Shown: one piece after another, positions 42,873 to 52,591 of the stretch
How the letters are laid out: each line of letters opens with the position of its first letter
Numbering within the stretch: position 1 is the stretch's first letter
DNA from: Burkholderia sp. OK233
Lineage (GTDB): Bacteria; Pseudomonadota; Gammaproteobacteria; Burkholderiales; Burkholderiaceae
Length of the DNA stretch: 64,000 nucleotides
Assembly: GCF_900230185.1 (NCBI RefSeq)
Contig: NZ_OCSR01000001.1
Span: forward strand, 2,914,001 to 2,978,000
Direction: 5' to 3'
Translations under genes and position numbers: made by a program
The notes under the pieces: model-generated
Told to the model about the DNA's origin: nothing
Database searches by the model: none
The model's input: the letters and a program-made list of their open reading frames with translations, nothing else

Positions 42873-43547
42873 ATGACGGAGACGGTGCTACGCATCGAGG
42901 CACGCGTGCAGGGAGTGAGCGGGCGGCAGAGGGATGCATTCCGCGATCTGCCGGTTGCGGCGCTGAGTGATTGCATGGGGCGCTGCACGGGCACGAGGCA
43001 TCTTGGGCCTCGGCACGGCGACGTGCCGCTCGTCGGCAACGCGGTGACCGTGAAGACGCGCCCGGGCGATAATCTGCTGATCCACAAGGCGTTCGACATG
43101 CTCGAAGCCGGCGACGTGCTGGTCGTGGACGGCGGCGGCGCGACCGACAATGCACTGGTCGGCGATCTGATGATGCAGATGGCGCAGCACAAGGGCGTGG
43201 CCGGCTTCGTAATCGATGGAGCGGTGCGCGACGTCTCGGCTTTCCGGCGTGCGGGTTTTCCCTGCTTTTCGCGCGGTGTGACGCACCGCGGACCGCACAA
43301 GGACGGACCAGGCGAAATCAACACAGTGATCACGGTCGACGGCATGGTGGTGTTTCCCGGGGATCTGATCGTCGCGGACGCCGACGGCGTGCTGGCGATT
43401 CGTCCTGACGACGCCGCCTCGGTGCTCGAGCGCGCAATCCGCCACGTCGAAAAGGAAAGGGCGTTCAGTAGCGCCATCCTCCACGGGGCGGTTGATCGCT
43501 CGTGGGTCGATGCGCGGGTGGCCGCGTTGCGTGGAAAATCCCGATGA
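42873..43547 (+). CDS. RraA-family protein, likely 4-hydroxy-4-methyl-2-oxoglutarate aldolase
   Basis: This is a 224-residue RraA/MenG-like protein. The key segment GDLMMQMAQHKGVAGFVIDG, continuing AVRDV, carries the metal and substrate residues of class II HMG/CHA aldolases (the Arg-Asp pair in GAVRDV), and NTVITVDGMVVFPGDLIVAD is the conserved C-terminal core. Such enzymes split 4-hydroxy-4-methyl-2-oxoglutarate into two pyruvates, or decarboxylate oxaloacetate. ATG 42873 has CAGGAGACGG. The stop overlaps the aminotransferase start by four bases (ATGA), coupling the two. It is not the RNase E inhibitor itself, given the metabolic neighbours. Confidence 0.82.
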   Translation: MTETVLRIEARVQGVSGRQRDAFRDLPVAALSDCMGRCTGTRHLGPRHGDVPLVGNAVTVKTRPGDNLLIHKAFDMLEAGDVLVVDGGGATDNALVGDLMMQMAQHKGVAGFVIDGAVRDVSAFRRAGFPCFSRGVTHRGPHKDGPGEINTVITVDGMVVFPGDLIVADADGVLAIRPDDAASVLERAIRHVEKERAFSSAILHGAVDRSWVDARVAALRGKSR

Positions 43548-44785
43548 GCACACCCGTTATTCTTCAGTCCGATCGACTTTCTCGAATCCGGCCGTCAGCC
43601 AGCGGCTCCGCGCGCGAGCGCGTGATGCAGTTGATCCGCGAGGGGCGCACGATCCTCGATCTGACGATCGGCGAGCCGGATCTCGATACGCCCGATCACG
43701 TCAAGGCCGCGGCGATCGAGGCGATCGCCCGAGGCGATACGAAATACACCAGTGCTGTGGGCACTGCCGAACTTCGCCAGGCTGTTGTGGACAAATATCG
43801 CCGTGAAAACGGGATTGCCCTCGACGCGGCGCAGGTCTTTATCGGCAGCGGCGCGAAGCAGGTGATCCACAACGCCTTTGCGGCGACCTTGAATGCCGGC
43901 GACGAAGTGGTGGTGCCGGCGCCGTATTGGGTTTCGTATCCCGACATGGTTACGCTCAACGATGGCGTGCCGGTGATCGTGCGCACGTCGCCGGAAAACG
44001 GCTACAAGCTGACGGCCGAGGCGCTTGACCGCGCGATCACATCGCGAACCCGCTGGGTGGTGCTGAATTCTCCGAACAATCCCACCGGTGCGTCGTACAG
44101 CGACAGCGAACTACGCGGTCTCGCCGAGGTGATTTTGTCTCACGAGCAGGTATGGCTGCTGAGCGATGATATCTACGAGCATTTCCACTACGAAGCAGAC
44201 GGCGCTGGCACTACTAAAACCCGCACCAAAGCCCGTACACCGCTCGAGGTCGTCCCCAAACTACTCGAACGCTCGCTCTCGGTGAACGGCGTGTCCAAGA
44301 CATATGCGATGACCGGCTGGCGTATCGGTTACGGCGTGGGTCCCAAAGCGTTGATCCGGCAGTTGGGCGTGCTGCAATCGCAAACCGTCAGTTGCGTTTG
44401 CTCGATCAGTCAGGCAGCGGCTGCGGCCGCGTTGAATGGCCCACAGTACTTCGTCGCGCATTGCGTTGCGACGTTCCGCGAGCGGCTGGACGCCGCCATG
44501 AGCATTCTCGGCGAGATCGCGCTGATCGATTGCGTGCGTCCATCAGGTGCGTTCTACATCTTTCCGAACTGTGCTCGCGTGATCGGTAAAACGACACCGA
44601 CGGGGATGCGCATCACGTCGGACGTCGATTTCGCCGCCTATCTGCTCGAGTACGCGAATGTTGCGGTGCTCGATGGGTCTGCGTACGGCGTCTCACCATC
44701 GATCCGCCTCTCGTTCGCCACGGCGCTGGATACGGTGGTCGAAGCGTGCAATCGCATCAAGGATGCCTGTGAGGCGCTCTCATAA
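43544..44785 (+). CDS. Class I/II PLP-dependent aminotransferase
   Basis: This is a 413-residue aspartate-aminotransferase-fold enzyme. Visible are DLTIGEPDLDTPDHVK, TKYTSAVGTAELRQAV, VVPAPYWVSYPDM, NSPNNPTGASYS (PLP and substrate binding), VWLLSDDIYEHFHYE and the PLP-lysine in NGVSKTYAMTGWRIGYGVG, with the C-terminal Arg in SIRLSFATA. All active residues are intact. It is translationally coupled to the RraA-type aldolase, and an amino-acid ABC transporter follows. The natural reading is that it converts an imported amino acid to the 2-oxo acid that the aldolase then cleaves. Confidence 0.92.
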   Translation: MSTPVILQSDRLSRIRPSASGSARERVMQLIREGRTILDLTIGEPDLDTPDHVKAAAIEAIARGDTKYTSAVGTAELRQAVVDKYRRENGIALDAAQVFIGSGAKQVIHNAFAATLNAGDEVVVPAPYWVSYPDMVTLNDGVPVIVRTSPENGYKLTAEALDRAITSRTRWVVLNSPNNPTGASYSDSELRGLAEVILSHEQVWLLSDDIYEHFHYEADGAGTTKTRTKARTPLEVVPKLLERSLSVNGVSKTYAMTGWRIGYGVGPKALIRQLGVLQSQTVSCVCSISQAAAAAALNGPQYFVAHCVATFRERLDAAMSILGEIALIDCVRPSGAFYIFPNCARVIGKTTPTGMRITSDVDFAAYLLEYANVAVLDGSAYGVSPSIRLSFATALDTVVEACNRIKDACEALS

Positions 44786-44821
44786 CAGCAGCACACAACA
44801 GCACGACGGAGACTCGACAAC

Positions 44822-45637
44822 ATGAAATGCCTCATCACACTTCTCATTGGCACGCTGACGCTTATTCATGGCGTGGCCGCGAACGCCGACGTCCTGAGCG
44901 ACATCCGGCAGCGCGGAACGCTGATATGCGGCACGCTCGGCACTGCACCACCGTTTTCCTTCCAGGACTCGAAGAGCCGCGAAACCGTCGGCTACGACGT
45001 GGATTTCTGCAAAGGCATCGCCGACGCACTCAAGGCCAAACTTGAGATCAAGCTCATTGCCGTCGATACACGCATTCCGGAGTTGATGCAGGGGCGGGTG
45101 GACATAGTGGCCGCTAACCTCGGCTATTCGAAGCAACGTGCAGGGCAGATCGATTTCAGCGATGCCTATTTCGCCGGGCCGTCGAAGCTGCTGGTGCGCA
45201 AGGACGCGAATCTCACCTCGCTCGCGCAGATGGCGTCGAAGCGCATTGCCGTGGTGAAGGGTTCGACGGCGGAGCCCGCCGTACGCAAGGTTTTGCCCGC
45301 GGCGAGCATCATCAGCTATCCGGACCCGACGAGCGGATTCCTCGCGGTCCTTCAGCGCAAGGCGGATGGGCTTTGCGCATCCGAACTCGCCCTGATCAAG
45401 ATGCAACGTCAAGCGGATGCGTCGGCGCCGCTTGTGATCATCGATCAGCCGGTGTACTCGGAGCAATGGGGTATCGGTATCAGGAAAAACGAGCCGGCGC
45501 TGCGTGACGCTGTTAATCACGCATTGGAAGCGATGGAGAAATCCGGCCAGGCAGCGGCGATCTTCGACAAGTGGCTGGGTGTCGGCAGCGAGTACAAGAT
45601 CCACCGCGATTTCCGGATCGCGCCCATTCCGGACTGA
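44822..45637 (+). CDS. Polar amino-acid ABC transporter, substrate-binding protein
   Basis: This is a 271-residue SBP_bac_3 periplasmic protein. The signal peptide ends near HGVAANA, then DVLSDIRQRGTLICGTLGTA, PPFSFQDSKSRETVGYDVDF, MQGRVDIVAANLGYSKQRAG and QIDFSDAYFAGPSKLLVRKD, typical of glutamate/aspartate- or cystine-type binding proteins. It is 36 bases after the aminotransferase gene and precedes two permease genes and an ATPase. The ligand is probably an amino acid related to glutamate, judging from the enzymes next to it. Confidence 0.9.
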   Translation: MKCLITLLIGTLTLIHGVAANADVLSDIRQRGTLICGTLGTAPPFSFQDSKSRETVGYDVDFCKGIADALKAKLEIKLIAVDTRIPELMQGRVDIVAANLGYSKQRAGQIDFSDAYFAGPSKLLVRKDANLTSLAQMASKRIAVVKGSTAEPAVRKVLPAASIISYPDPTSGFLAVLQRKADGLCASELALIKMQRQADASAPLVIIDQPVYSEQWGIGIRKNEPALRDAVNHALEAMEKSGQAAAIFDKWLGVGSEYKIHRDFRIAPIPD

Positions 45638-45663
45638 TCGCCAGCGTCTGCGAGGAGCCTTCC

Positions 45664-46368
45664 ATGCATTTTCAGTTCGATTTCGCGTCTGTGCTGCGCG
45701 GTGACTATCTGCACTGGTTTATCAGCGGCACCGCAGTGACGCTGGCGCTGTTCGCCGTGGCATGGGCCGGCAGTTTCGTGCTGGGCATCCTACTCGCGAT
45801 CGTTAGACAGAGCGGCCTGCGCGGCGGCGCCCAGGTCGTTGCGGCCTATGTCGAATATCACCGCAACGTGCCGCTCGTGGTGCAACTCCTGTTCTGGTAT
45901 TTCGCGGCACCGAGTCTTTTTCCGGCGCCGTTGCGCGACTACCTTGTGGCGCATGGCAGCGAGTTTCCGCTCGCCGCTGTCGCGCTGATCCTGTGTGCGG
46001 CCGCTTACGTCTCCGAGGATCTGCGTAGCGGATTCCGTGCGATTCCGCTTGGGCAGATGGAGGCAGGCCGGGCGCTCGGCATGAGCTATGTGACGACGAT
46101 GCGCACGGTGGTCATGCCGCAGGCGTTGCGCATTTCGCTGCCATCGCTCGTCAATCAGGCATTGTTGCTCTTCAAGAACACCAGCCTCGCGATGGCGGTG
46201 GGCGTGGCGGAATTGACGTACGAAGCCAAAGAGGTCGACAGCAATACGTTTCGCACGTTCGAAGCATTCGCCGTGGCGACGGTGATCTATCTGGCAATCT
46301 CGTTCGCGATCATGTTCTGCGGATCGATGCTGGCGCGCCGGTTCGACACGGCAGGAGCCAGACGATGA
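45664..46368 (+). CDS. Amino-acid ABC transporter permease
   Basis: This is a 234-residue HisM/GltJ-type inner-membrane permease with five predicted helices. The family EAA-like loop is AIPLGQMEAGRALGMSYVTT, and VEYHRNVPLVVQLLFWYFAA and NTSLAMAVGVAELTYEAKEV are diagnostic of glutamate/aspartate-type permeases. ATG 45664 follows GAGGAGCCTTCC; the longer frame overlaps the binding-protein gene. Its stop overlaps the next permease start by four bases (ATGA). Confidence 0.92.
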   Translation: MHFQFDFASVLRGDYLHWFISGTAVTLALFAVAWAGSFVLGILLAIVRQSGLRGGAQVVAAYVEYHRNVPLVVQLLFWYFAAPSLFPAPLRDYLVAHGSEFPLAAVALILCAAAYVSEDLRSGFRAIPLGQMEAGRALGMSYVTTMRTVVMPQALRISLPSLVNQALLLFKNTSLAMAVGVAELTYEAKEVDSNTFRTFEAFAVATVIYLAISFAIMFCGSMLARRFDTAGARR

Positions 46369-47111
46369 TCGACATTCTCAGCCAGTACTGGCAAACCTTC
46401 CTCGTCGGCCAATATCCGCAGGGGCCGCTGGGCGGCGTGGCGATGACGCTGGCAATCGCGACGGTGGGCATTGCCGCGTCGCTGCCGATCGCTCTCGCGA
46501 TTGCGATCTGCCGGATCAGTAAGGTCGCTCCGCTGCGCTGGCTGGCGTTCGGCATCGTTCAGTTCGTGCGCGGGATGCCGTTACTGATGCTGATCTTCTG
46601 GGCGTACTTCCTGTTGCCAGCGCTCACGCATGTGACGGTTTCGGGCCTCGTCACGTTGATCTGTGCGCTGATCGTCTACCAGGCGGCCTACCTTTCCGAG
46701 GTGATCCGGTCCGGCATCGAGGCGATTCCGCGCGGACAGACAGAAGCGGCACGCGCGCTTGGGCTCGGCTATATAGCGACGCTACGGCTGGTGGTGGTGC
46801 CGCAGGCGCTCTATAACGTGCTGCCGAGCATGCTTAGCGAATTCATTTCGACAATCAAGGAGACTTCGCTGGGCTACGTGATTGGCGTTCAGGAGCTGAC
46901 GTTCGCCGCCAACCAGGTCAACAGCCAGTTGCTCACGCGTCCGCTGCAGACGTATGCGTTGCTGGCGGGGGCCTATTTCATCATTTGCTTTACTTTGACG
47001 CGCAGCGTGCGCCACGTCGAAGTGCGACTGAACCGCAAGCGCACGGCGCGTCGTGTGGCGAGCATCGCGGCGCCTTCGCTGCCGGTCATGGCAGGAGAAA
47101 AAATTGATTGA
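46365..47111 (+). CDS. Amino-acid ABC transporter permease
   Basis: This is a 248-residue second permease of the same family: [20 protein letters not shown], the loop [20 protein letters not shown] and [20 protein letters not shown]. It starts inside the previous stop (ATGA) and overlaps the ATPase gene at its end, a tightly coupled arrangement. It forms a heterodimeric channel with the preceding permease. Confidence 0.92.
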   Translation: MIDILSQYWQTFLVGQYPQGPLGGVAMTLAIATVGIAASLPIALAIAICRISKVAPLRWLAFGIVQFVRGMPLLMLIFWAYFLLPALTHVTVSGLVTLICALIVYQAAYLSEVIRSGIEAIPRGQTEAARALGLGYIATLRLVVVPQALYNVLPSMLSEFISTIKETSLGYVIGVQELTFAANQVNSQLLTRPLQTYALLAGAYFIICFTLTRSVRHVEVRLNRKRTARRVASIAAPSLPVMAGEKID

Positions 47112-47832
47112 ACTGAGCAAGGTCGACAAATCATTCGGTCAGCATCGGGTGCTGTGGTCCATCGAGGAGACCGTGGCCCGTGGAGAAGTCGTTGTAATCT
47201 GCGGGCCGTCCGGGTCCGGCAAATCGACGCTGATCCGCACCATCAATGGGCTCGACAGCATCGACGGTGGCGAGATCGTACTGAACGGCGTGTCGGTGCA
47301 CGCCAGTGGCACGAATCTGAATGCGGTGCGTGAGCAGGCTGGATTCGTTTTCCAGCAGTTCAATCTGTTCCCGCACATGAGTGTGCTCGCGAACCTGACG
47401 CTAGCGCCTCTGCATTTGTCCAAATTGAGCCGACGGGACACACAGGAGAAAGCCTTGGAGCTGCTGGACAAGGTCGGCTTGAGTCATAAGGTCAATGCGT
47501 ATCCCAGCACGCTCTCGGGTGGCCAGCAGCAGCGTGTCGCGATTGCCCGCGCGCTCATGATGGATCCCGCCGTGATGCTATTCGACGAACCGACTAGCGC
47601 GCTCGACCCCGAGATGGTCGGCGAAGTGCTGCAAGTGATGAAACGTCTCGCTCGCAGCGGCATGACCATGGTTTGCGTCACGCACGAGATGAACTTCGCG
47701 CGCGAGGTGGCGGACCGGGTCATTTTCATGGACGACGGTAAGATCTGTGAACGCGCATCACCCAGCGATTTTTTCCAGAACCCGCAGCACGAGCGGGCAA
47801 GGCGCTTCGTGATGGACATCAAGACGGAATGA
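47104..47832 (+). CDS. Amino-acid ABC transporter ATP-binding protein
   Basis: This is a 242-residue GlnQ/GltL-type ATPase: Walker [20 protein letters not shown]-loop [20 protein letters not shown], signature [17 protein letters not shown], Walker [20 protein letters not shown] and the switch His in [14 protein letters not shown]. The start is TTG 47104 with AGGAG six bases upstream; it overlaps the permease end by eight bases. No ATG fits the family N-terminus [12 protein letters not shown]. It closes the six-gene operon. Confidence 0.92.
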   Translation: MIELSKVDKSFGQHRVLWSIEETVARGEVVVICGPSGSGKSTLIRTINGLDSIDGGEIVLNGVSVHASGTNLNAVREQAGFVFQQFNLFPHMSVLANLTLAPLHLSKLSRRDTQEKALELLDKVGLSHKVNAYPSTLSGGQQQRVAIARALMMDPAVMLFDEPTSALDPEMVGEVLQVMKRLARSGMTMVCVTHEMNFAREVADRVIFMDDGKICERASPSDFFQNPQHERARRFVMDIKTE

Positions 47833-48468
47833 GGATCCGATGATACTTGCCCGATCCAGTCAAAGCATTTTCCGTGATTTCCGATGTTTTGAGAGCTAGA
47901 GTCCGCTTCCCGATGCCGGCTGAGCGGCTGCAACTATTTGGGTGACGTAGCTCATCGATACTTTGCGCATTACTCCGAGTTTGACCGCGCTTAGCAGTCG
48001 TCCCCGCGTCGTGCGGTACGAACCAGATCGCGTCGGTCTGAGCAACGCTTAGCATCCTCGTATACTCTCACGCCGCAGGGCGAAGGACAGGCCGTGGACC
48101 TTTCGTAATCAATGAAATCCGCCGATGGCTTCGCTCCCGGGCCTGCCGTTCCGGGGAGGCGGACCCGCAAACGGCAACTCAGGGTCGAACTGGGACATCG
48201 AGTCGGTAGCAGTCGCTCGGACATTGGTCATTCCTGCCTTGATGGTAAGCCTGCTTTGCACAGCAGGGCTTCGTGAGAATCGGTCGAAGCGAGGTGCCGT
48301 TGCCGCTCTTGGCGTCCAGCCAGTTCATTGGCGTCTGCCCGAGCTCTGCGACAGCCGTGCTGAAAAGGCTTTAGCCAGCCCAGGACGCCCCGGACGTGTT
48401 CCCGATAGCGACCTTCAACGTGGTGACTTAATGCGTGCGTAGGATGTTTGTTTTTTCTCCGTCGAGCC
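47833..48468. other. Spacer between ABC operon and island recombinases
   Basis: No gene is supported. This should contain the left boundary of the island, but no direct repeat or partial tRNA marks it. The open frames on both strands lack motifs. Confidence 0.4.
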
Positions 48469-49848
48469 ATGTTCGTCAGCATCAAAGCACGGGTCCTTAC
48501 GGACGAAACCAACGTCTACACCGAGATTCCCGCACTTCTTACCGCGTCAGGGATTCTTGAACCGCTGATTGACTACTTCCTGCACCGGAGCCACGATCGG
48601 AGTCTGGAATGGATGCGGAAGGTAACGCGGTCGATTCGACTCTTCCTCGAATACCTTCAAGTCAATCCGGCTGAACGCGATCCCCATCGTCTGTTTCAGA
48701 ATTTCGCACAGCGCCTGTACACGGGCACCTTCAATCGCCTAACTGGAATTGACACCACCGGGCTTTGCTGGCTGCCCCGTTCGCCGCACGACGCGGCGCG
48801 CATCGTTACCCACTTGACCGACTTCTTCAATTGGCTGGGGGAGATCCGTCCCGAAGCGTCGACGGTCAATCCACGATATGCCGGCGGGGCCTTCGATCGA
48901 CAGACCGATGACGCCGCTTACCAGTACCGCAGAAGCAAGGCGTTTCTCGGGCATACATGGGCGTCGAACGCGACTCCGCGGTCGACAGGCTATCGGCTTC
49001 GCTATCGCAGACTGCCCAAGGTTACTCGAGGCGAGCCACCAGCATTTCCTGAGGGCCGCTTTGAAGATTTGCTATTCAAGGGCTTTCGTACCGGTGATCA
49101 ATACGACTACCGAGGCATCCTGATTACTCTGCTGCTACATGGTGCGGGATTTCGAGAGTCGGAGCCCTTCCACATCTATGTCCAAGACGTATTTCCTGAT
49201 CCCGCGAACCTTCGACAGGCCAAGGTCCTCATTCACCATCCACACTACGGAGCCGCACCGTCCGACTGGTGGGACGAGCGAGGACGGCCGAAGAAATCGA
49301 ATCGGGCTGAATACCTCGCCCAACGCTTCGGCCTGGTGCCCCGCACTGATCTGATGGATCGCCGGCATGCGGGCTGGAAAGGTGGCATGCATGATGGCCC
49401 TTACTACAAACAGGCGTACTGGTTCGTACCGGAATATGGCGAGTGGTTTCTCGAGTTATGGCACTGCTACCTCAAACAGGTCGCGCGTTTTGAAAGGGCC
49501 CATCCGTTTGCCTTCGTCAACATTAAGCGCGAGCCGCTCGGGGCGATGTATACGCTCACCCAGTACAACAAGGCTCACGCAGCTGCGTGCAGACGCATAG
49601 GCCTCAACGTCGGAAAGGCACTCGGCACGACGCCTCACGGGCACCGACACGCCTATGGACAGCGCCTGAAGCGCGCTGGAATCGAGAAGCCACTGATCCG
49701 CCGCTTCATGCATCACTCGTCCATCGAAAGCCAGGAAATCTACACGCAGGCAAGTACTCGCGACGCCAGAATTGCACTCGAGGCGGCCGCGCTGCGGCTG
49801 CAAGGAGACCAAGCCGAGCTCTTGTCCCGATTCGGTCCGTTCGTCTAA
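48469..49848 (+). CDS. gmtY: Tyrosine-recombinase-like protein GmtY (gamma-mobile-trio)
   Basis: This is a 459-residue recombinase of the kind named GmtY in gamma-mobile-trio islands. The N-terminal part is conserved (MFVSIKARVLTDETNVYTEI, LEWMRKVTRSIRLFLEYLQ, FQNFAQRLYTGTF). The catalytic region has Arg in LLHGAGFRESEPFHIYV, His-x2-Arg in TTPHGHRHAYGQRL, a further His pair in FMHHSSIESQE and the Tyr in SQEIYTQA. The frame is intact. It is followed 31 bases later by a GmtZ-like gene in the same direction, the conserved order. These proteins are thought to mobilise islands carrying anti-phage and type VI secretion cargo. The start at ATG 48469 is preferred over TTG 48448. Confidence 0.75.
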   Translation: MFVSIKARVLTDETNVYTEIPALLTASGILEPLIDYFLHRSHDRSLEWMRKVTRSIRLFLEYLQVNPAERDPHRLFQNFAQRLYTGTFNRLTGIDTTGLCWLPRSPHDAARIVTHLTDFFNWLGEIRPEASTVNPRYAGGAFDRQTDDAAYQYRRSKAFLGHTWASNATPRSTGYRLRYRRLPKVTRGEPPAFPEGRFEDLLFKGFRTGDQYDYRGILITLLLHGAGFRESEPFHIYVQDVFPDPANLRQAKVLIHHPHYGAAPSDWWDERGRPKKSNRAEYLAQRFGLVPRTDLMDRRHAGWKGGMHDGPYYKQAYWFVPEYGEWFLELWHCYLKQVARFERAHPFAFVNIKREPLGAMYTLTQYNKAHAAACRRIGLNVGKALGTTPHGHRHAYGQRLKRAGIEKPLIRRFMHHSSIESQEIYTQASTRDARIALEAAALRLQGDQAELLSRFGPFV

Positions 49849-49879
49849 TCAGCCCCCCCATAACGATCGAGCGATTTCC

Positions 49880-51628
49880 ATGTATAAAACTTCCCCAACC
49901 AAACCCAAGGGACGCCGTAAGGCCGCGAGGACCGAGCGCAGTCTGCGACGCGACTCAGATTCAACGCTGACATGGATGGACGAATTCTATCCAGAACTCG
50001 CTGCCTGGCGTGTTCTGGCGTTAGAGTGGCTGAGCGGCGAAACGCATAATCTCGGCCACAAACTACAAGCTCTGTCCCTGTTCTTCGAGCGTTACCTCGT
50101 CATTCAAGGGCTGCCTCTTGACCCGACCGCCTTCCTGACGCAAACCACCCAAGTCCCCGACTTCCACCAGACAGCTTGCCCAGACTCTCCGTACGGCATC
50201 AGCGCAAACAATCTAATTCACGCCTTCCTGCAATTTGTGCTGTTGCGGCACTTCAGTCACATCGACAAGGACGACAAAGCTGTCGTAATGCCTGCATTTC
50301 GAAATCCGGTGCTTCGCATGTCGAAAAGCGGATTGCCGAAGCGCGACGAGAGCGTGCATTCACCGCTGCCATACGGCTACATCGACCAACTACGGCAAAT
50401 CCTGGCACCAGGGCCGCACTTTCGCGACTGGCAATGGGCGCAGGGAGCGCTTGGAAGCAAACTCGGTCACCTTGGCGCCAGCGCTCCCGACTGGTTCACG
50501 GTCACCGAAGACCAGATTGATCGCGATGACCCAGATTGCGTCTGGCGTATACGAAAGCTGAGTGGGAACTATCGCGGTGGGCAGGTTTTGCAGATGTGGA
50601 GTCCAGTGCGATGGGTTGCCCTGCTCGTCAAGCTCATCCTACCGCTGCGGACCTCTCAGGTCCGCGTGCTCGACTCTGGGGAAGCGGAAACGTGGCGCTA
50701 CATGTCTGGTCGTTGGGAACCGAACTCGAGCGGGATCGCTCAGGGAAGTATCTCGAGACCGCTACAACAGGGGGTGTTCCGCCGCACCAGCGATCTCGTC
50801 GCCGGTGAGGTACCTTCGGTGGCCCTTTACATCAATACAAACAAGACCGCCGATATTTCAAGGTCCGGGCCTGAGAAGGGCTATGTGTTGCCATGGATTC
50901 TTGGCGGGGCGGTCCATCAGAATGTCTTCTACTGGTTTGAGAAACTGCGTGACTGGCAGGAGAAGTACAACCCCATCTCGCGCCGGACATCATGGACGGA
51001 ATTAGATCGTCGCCACATCATCGTCAAAAGCGATGTGCAATTGGCGGGTTACCCTGATGCGTGCTTTCTGTTCCGGTTGCCCGAGTACCCTGCACATATG
51101 CGTCATTTTCCGCTCCAGGATAAGGTGCTCGATCTATGCTGGTTTCGCTTGCTGAAAGCTCTCGAACTGCGTCTGGCTGACCGGGTCGAGACTCATCGCA
51201 ACGGGGCACCGATTCGGCTCCTTCCGCCGCAGGAAGAAAAAGTTTCGAGGAGGACCTTGTTCCCGCTACACAGTCTGCGAGTCTCCTTGATCACTGCGCT
51301 GGCGCTCGAAGGCCAAGTGCCGTTTCCGGTGCTGCAAAAGCTTGTCGGCCATAGTCGCCTGGTTATGACCTTGTACTACACCAAGCCCGGGGCGACCTAT
51401 ATTCGCGACGTGCTACTCGATGCGAAGGCGCGGCTGGACGCGAACAAAGACGTGAGCATTCAGAATTTCTTGCTCGACACGAAGCACGAGGAGCTTCTGC
51501 AAACAGCAATCTGCAACAGCGTAGCCAGCGTTGCAAGTATCATCCCGGAGCATCCCGCAGCAAGAAACCCGGTCGGCTGGATGCCGATGCACCACGGCCT
51601 CTGCATGGTTGGCGGCAATACCAGTGAC
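49880..51628 (+). pseudogene. gmtZ: GmtZ-like (VPA1269-family) integrase, truncated
   Basis: The frame encodes about 580 residues matching the VPA1269/GmtZ family: WMDEFYPELAAWRVLALEWL, PLRTSQVRVLDSGEAETWRY, NTNKTADISRSGPEKGYVLP, DKVLDLCWFRLLKALELRL and a recombinase core with HSLRVS (His-x2-Arg), KLVGHSRLVMTLYYTKPG (His and Tyr). It ends normally as far as PVGWMPMHHGLCMVGGNTS, where family members continue with a Cys-rich region; here the frame runs into unrelated sequence and stops at 51880. The downstream sequence belongs to an effector-like gene, so a deletion has fused the two. The catalytic core is retained, but the missing C-terminus probably inactivates it. Confidence 0.72.
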
Positions 51629-51770
51629 TCGGTGGAAAGCGGTCTCGGCCGATCACCTCGAGAAGCAGGGGTTACGAGAGGGCACCCACGGCGAGATCTT
51701 AAACGAGAGAGGCCGGACGGTGTTCGATATCGGCTTTGCACGCGCTATACGCAAGGTCCTCGGGAACTGA
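51626..51770 (+). pseudogene. C-terminal fragment of an effector-like gene fused to gmtZ
   Basis: In the frame different from gmtZ the sequence reads WKAVSADHLEKQGLREGTHG, then EILNERGRTVFDIGFARAIR and a stop at 51770. It looks like the end of a larger protein and is followed after 22 bases by an immunity-like gene and a PAAR gene, so it is probably the tail of a type VI secretion effector. No upstream part exists; the junction with gmtZ is at about 51626. Confidence 0.45.
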
Positions 51771-51791
51771 CCGACTACCCACTGGCGTCTA

Positions 51792-52070
51792 TTGTGGGAA
51801 GACACGCGATACAAGGATGGGGTGATTACGGACGAGTCACAGTATTTCCTCGTTGCGAAGCGCGAAGATGCACCAACTGACCTTGCTGACGTTCCAGACG
51901 TCAAGACTGGGGACATGTGTCCTGTTTCTGGGGTGTGGCGTGCAGAAAAATACGAGGACTCGTCTATTCACATAGTCGCAGGAGCGGTGATGCCGGACCT
52001 GATGGTCACAGATAACCTGGGCGAGAGGAAAGTGCATTGGGTGACCTGGCACCTAGTCAAGAGAACGTGA
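51792..52070 (+). CDS. Small protein with CPxxGxW motif, probable immunity-type protein
   Basis: This is a 92-residue protein, LWEDTRYKDGVITDESQYFL and later KTGDMCPVSGVWRAEKYEDS, ending DNLGERKVHWVTWHLVK. The GxxCPxxGxW element recurs in Burkholderia proteins encoded beside type VI or Rhs effectors. It starts at TTG 51792 just after the effector-like fragment's stop; a ribosome-binding site is not clear, so the start is uncertain. Position between an effector tail and a PAAR gene suggests a cognate immunity protein left without its toxin. Confidence 0.5.
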   Translation: MWEDTRYKDGVITDESQYFLVAKREDAPTDLADVPDVKTGDMCPVSGVWRAEKYEDSSIHIVAGAVMPDLMVTDNLGERKVHWVTWHLVKRT

Positions 52071-52129
52071 CAATCTTCCGGGGGGTAACGCGACGCCGCT
52101 GGCAAAGACATTGCTCACGGAGATAAAAC

Positions 52130-52414
52130 ATGGGACGTAGATTCATTGTCCAGGGCGACACGACTGACCGTAACGGCATCGTGATGGACGGCATAAGTGG
52201 GTCATCTCTGGACGGGAAGCCGCTGGCTTACATCGGCGGCATTGTCAAATGCCGTAGCTGCGACAAGGAAGGTGTCGTCATCACTGACGGTACGCCACAT
52301 ACCGTATCAGTGATGGGCAAGCAAGTCGCATTGGAAAATGACCTCTGCAAATGCACTTGCGACCCACTCCCCAAGCTCATTGCATCTCAGATACGTGGCT
52401 CGCTATCTGCTTAG
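52130..52414 (+). CDS. PAAR-domain protein (type VI secretion spike tip)
   Basis: This is a 94-residue PAAR-fold protein that caps the VgrG spike of a type VI secretion system. The Gly-rich beta pattern is visible: MGRRFIVQGDTTDRNGIVMD, KPLAYIGGIVKCRSCDKEG, VITDGTPHTVSVMGKQVALE and the Cys-rich end NDLCKCTCDPLPKLIASQ. The length is that of a stand-alone tip without a fused toxin. No VgrG or structural T6SS genes are in the window, so this is an orphan effector module. The membrane and DUF6708-like genes that follow may be the effector or immunity parts. Confidence 0.8.
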   Translation: MGRRFIVQGDTTDRNGIVMDGISGSSLDGKPLAYIGGIVKCRSCDKEGVVITDGTPHTVSVMGKQVALENDLCKCTCDPLPKLIASQIRGSLSA

Positions 52415-52591
52415 TGACGACCGCCATATCAAAATGATGCATCGGCCTTGTCGAATTGCCAAGGCAAAGGGCGCCAGGACCGAAACCCGACTTCCTGCTT
52501 GAATAGGCGCTCACGGTCCAACAGAAATATTTAAAAAAGGCGCTGACGAACTCGTCGGTGGATACATATAGTTTCGGGGAGGAAAGCGAAA

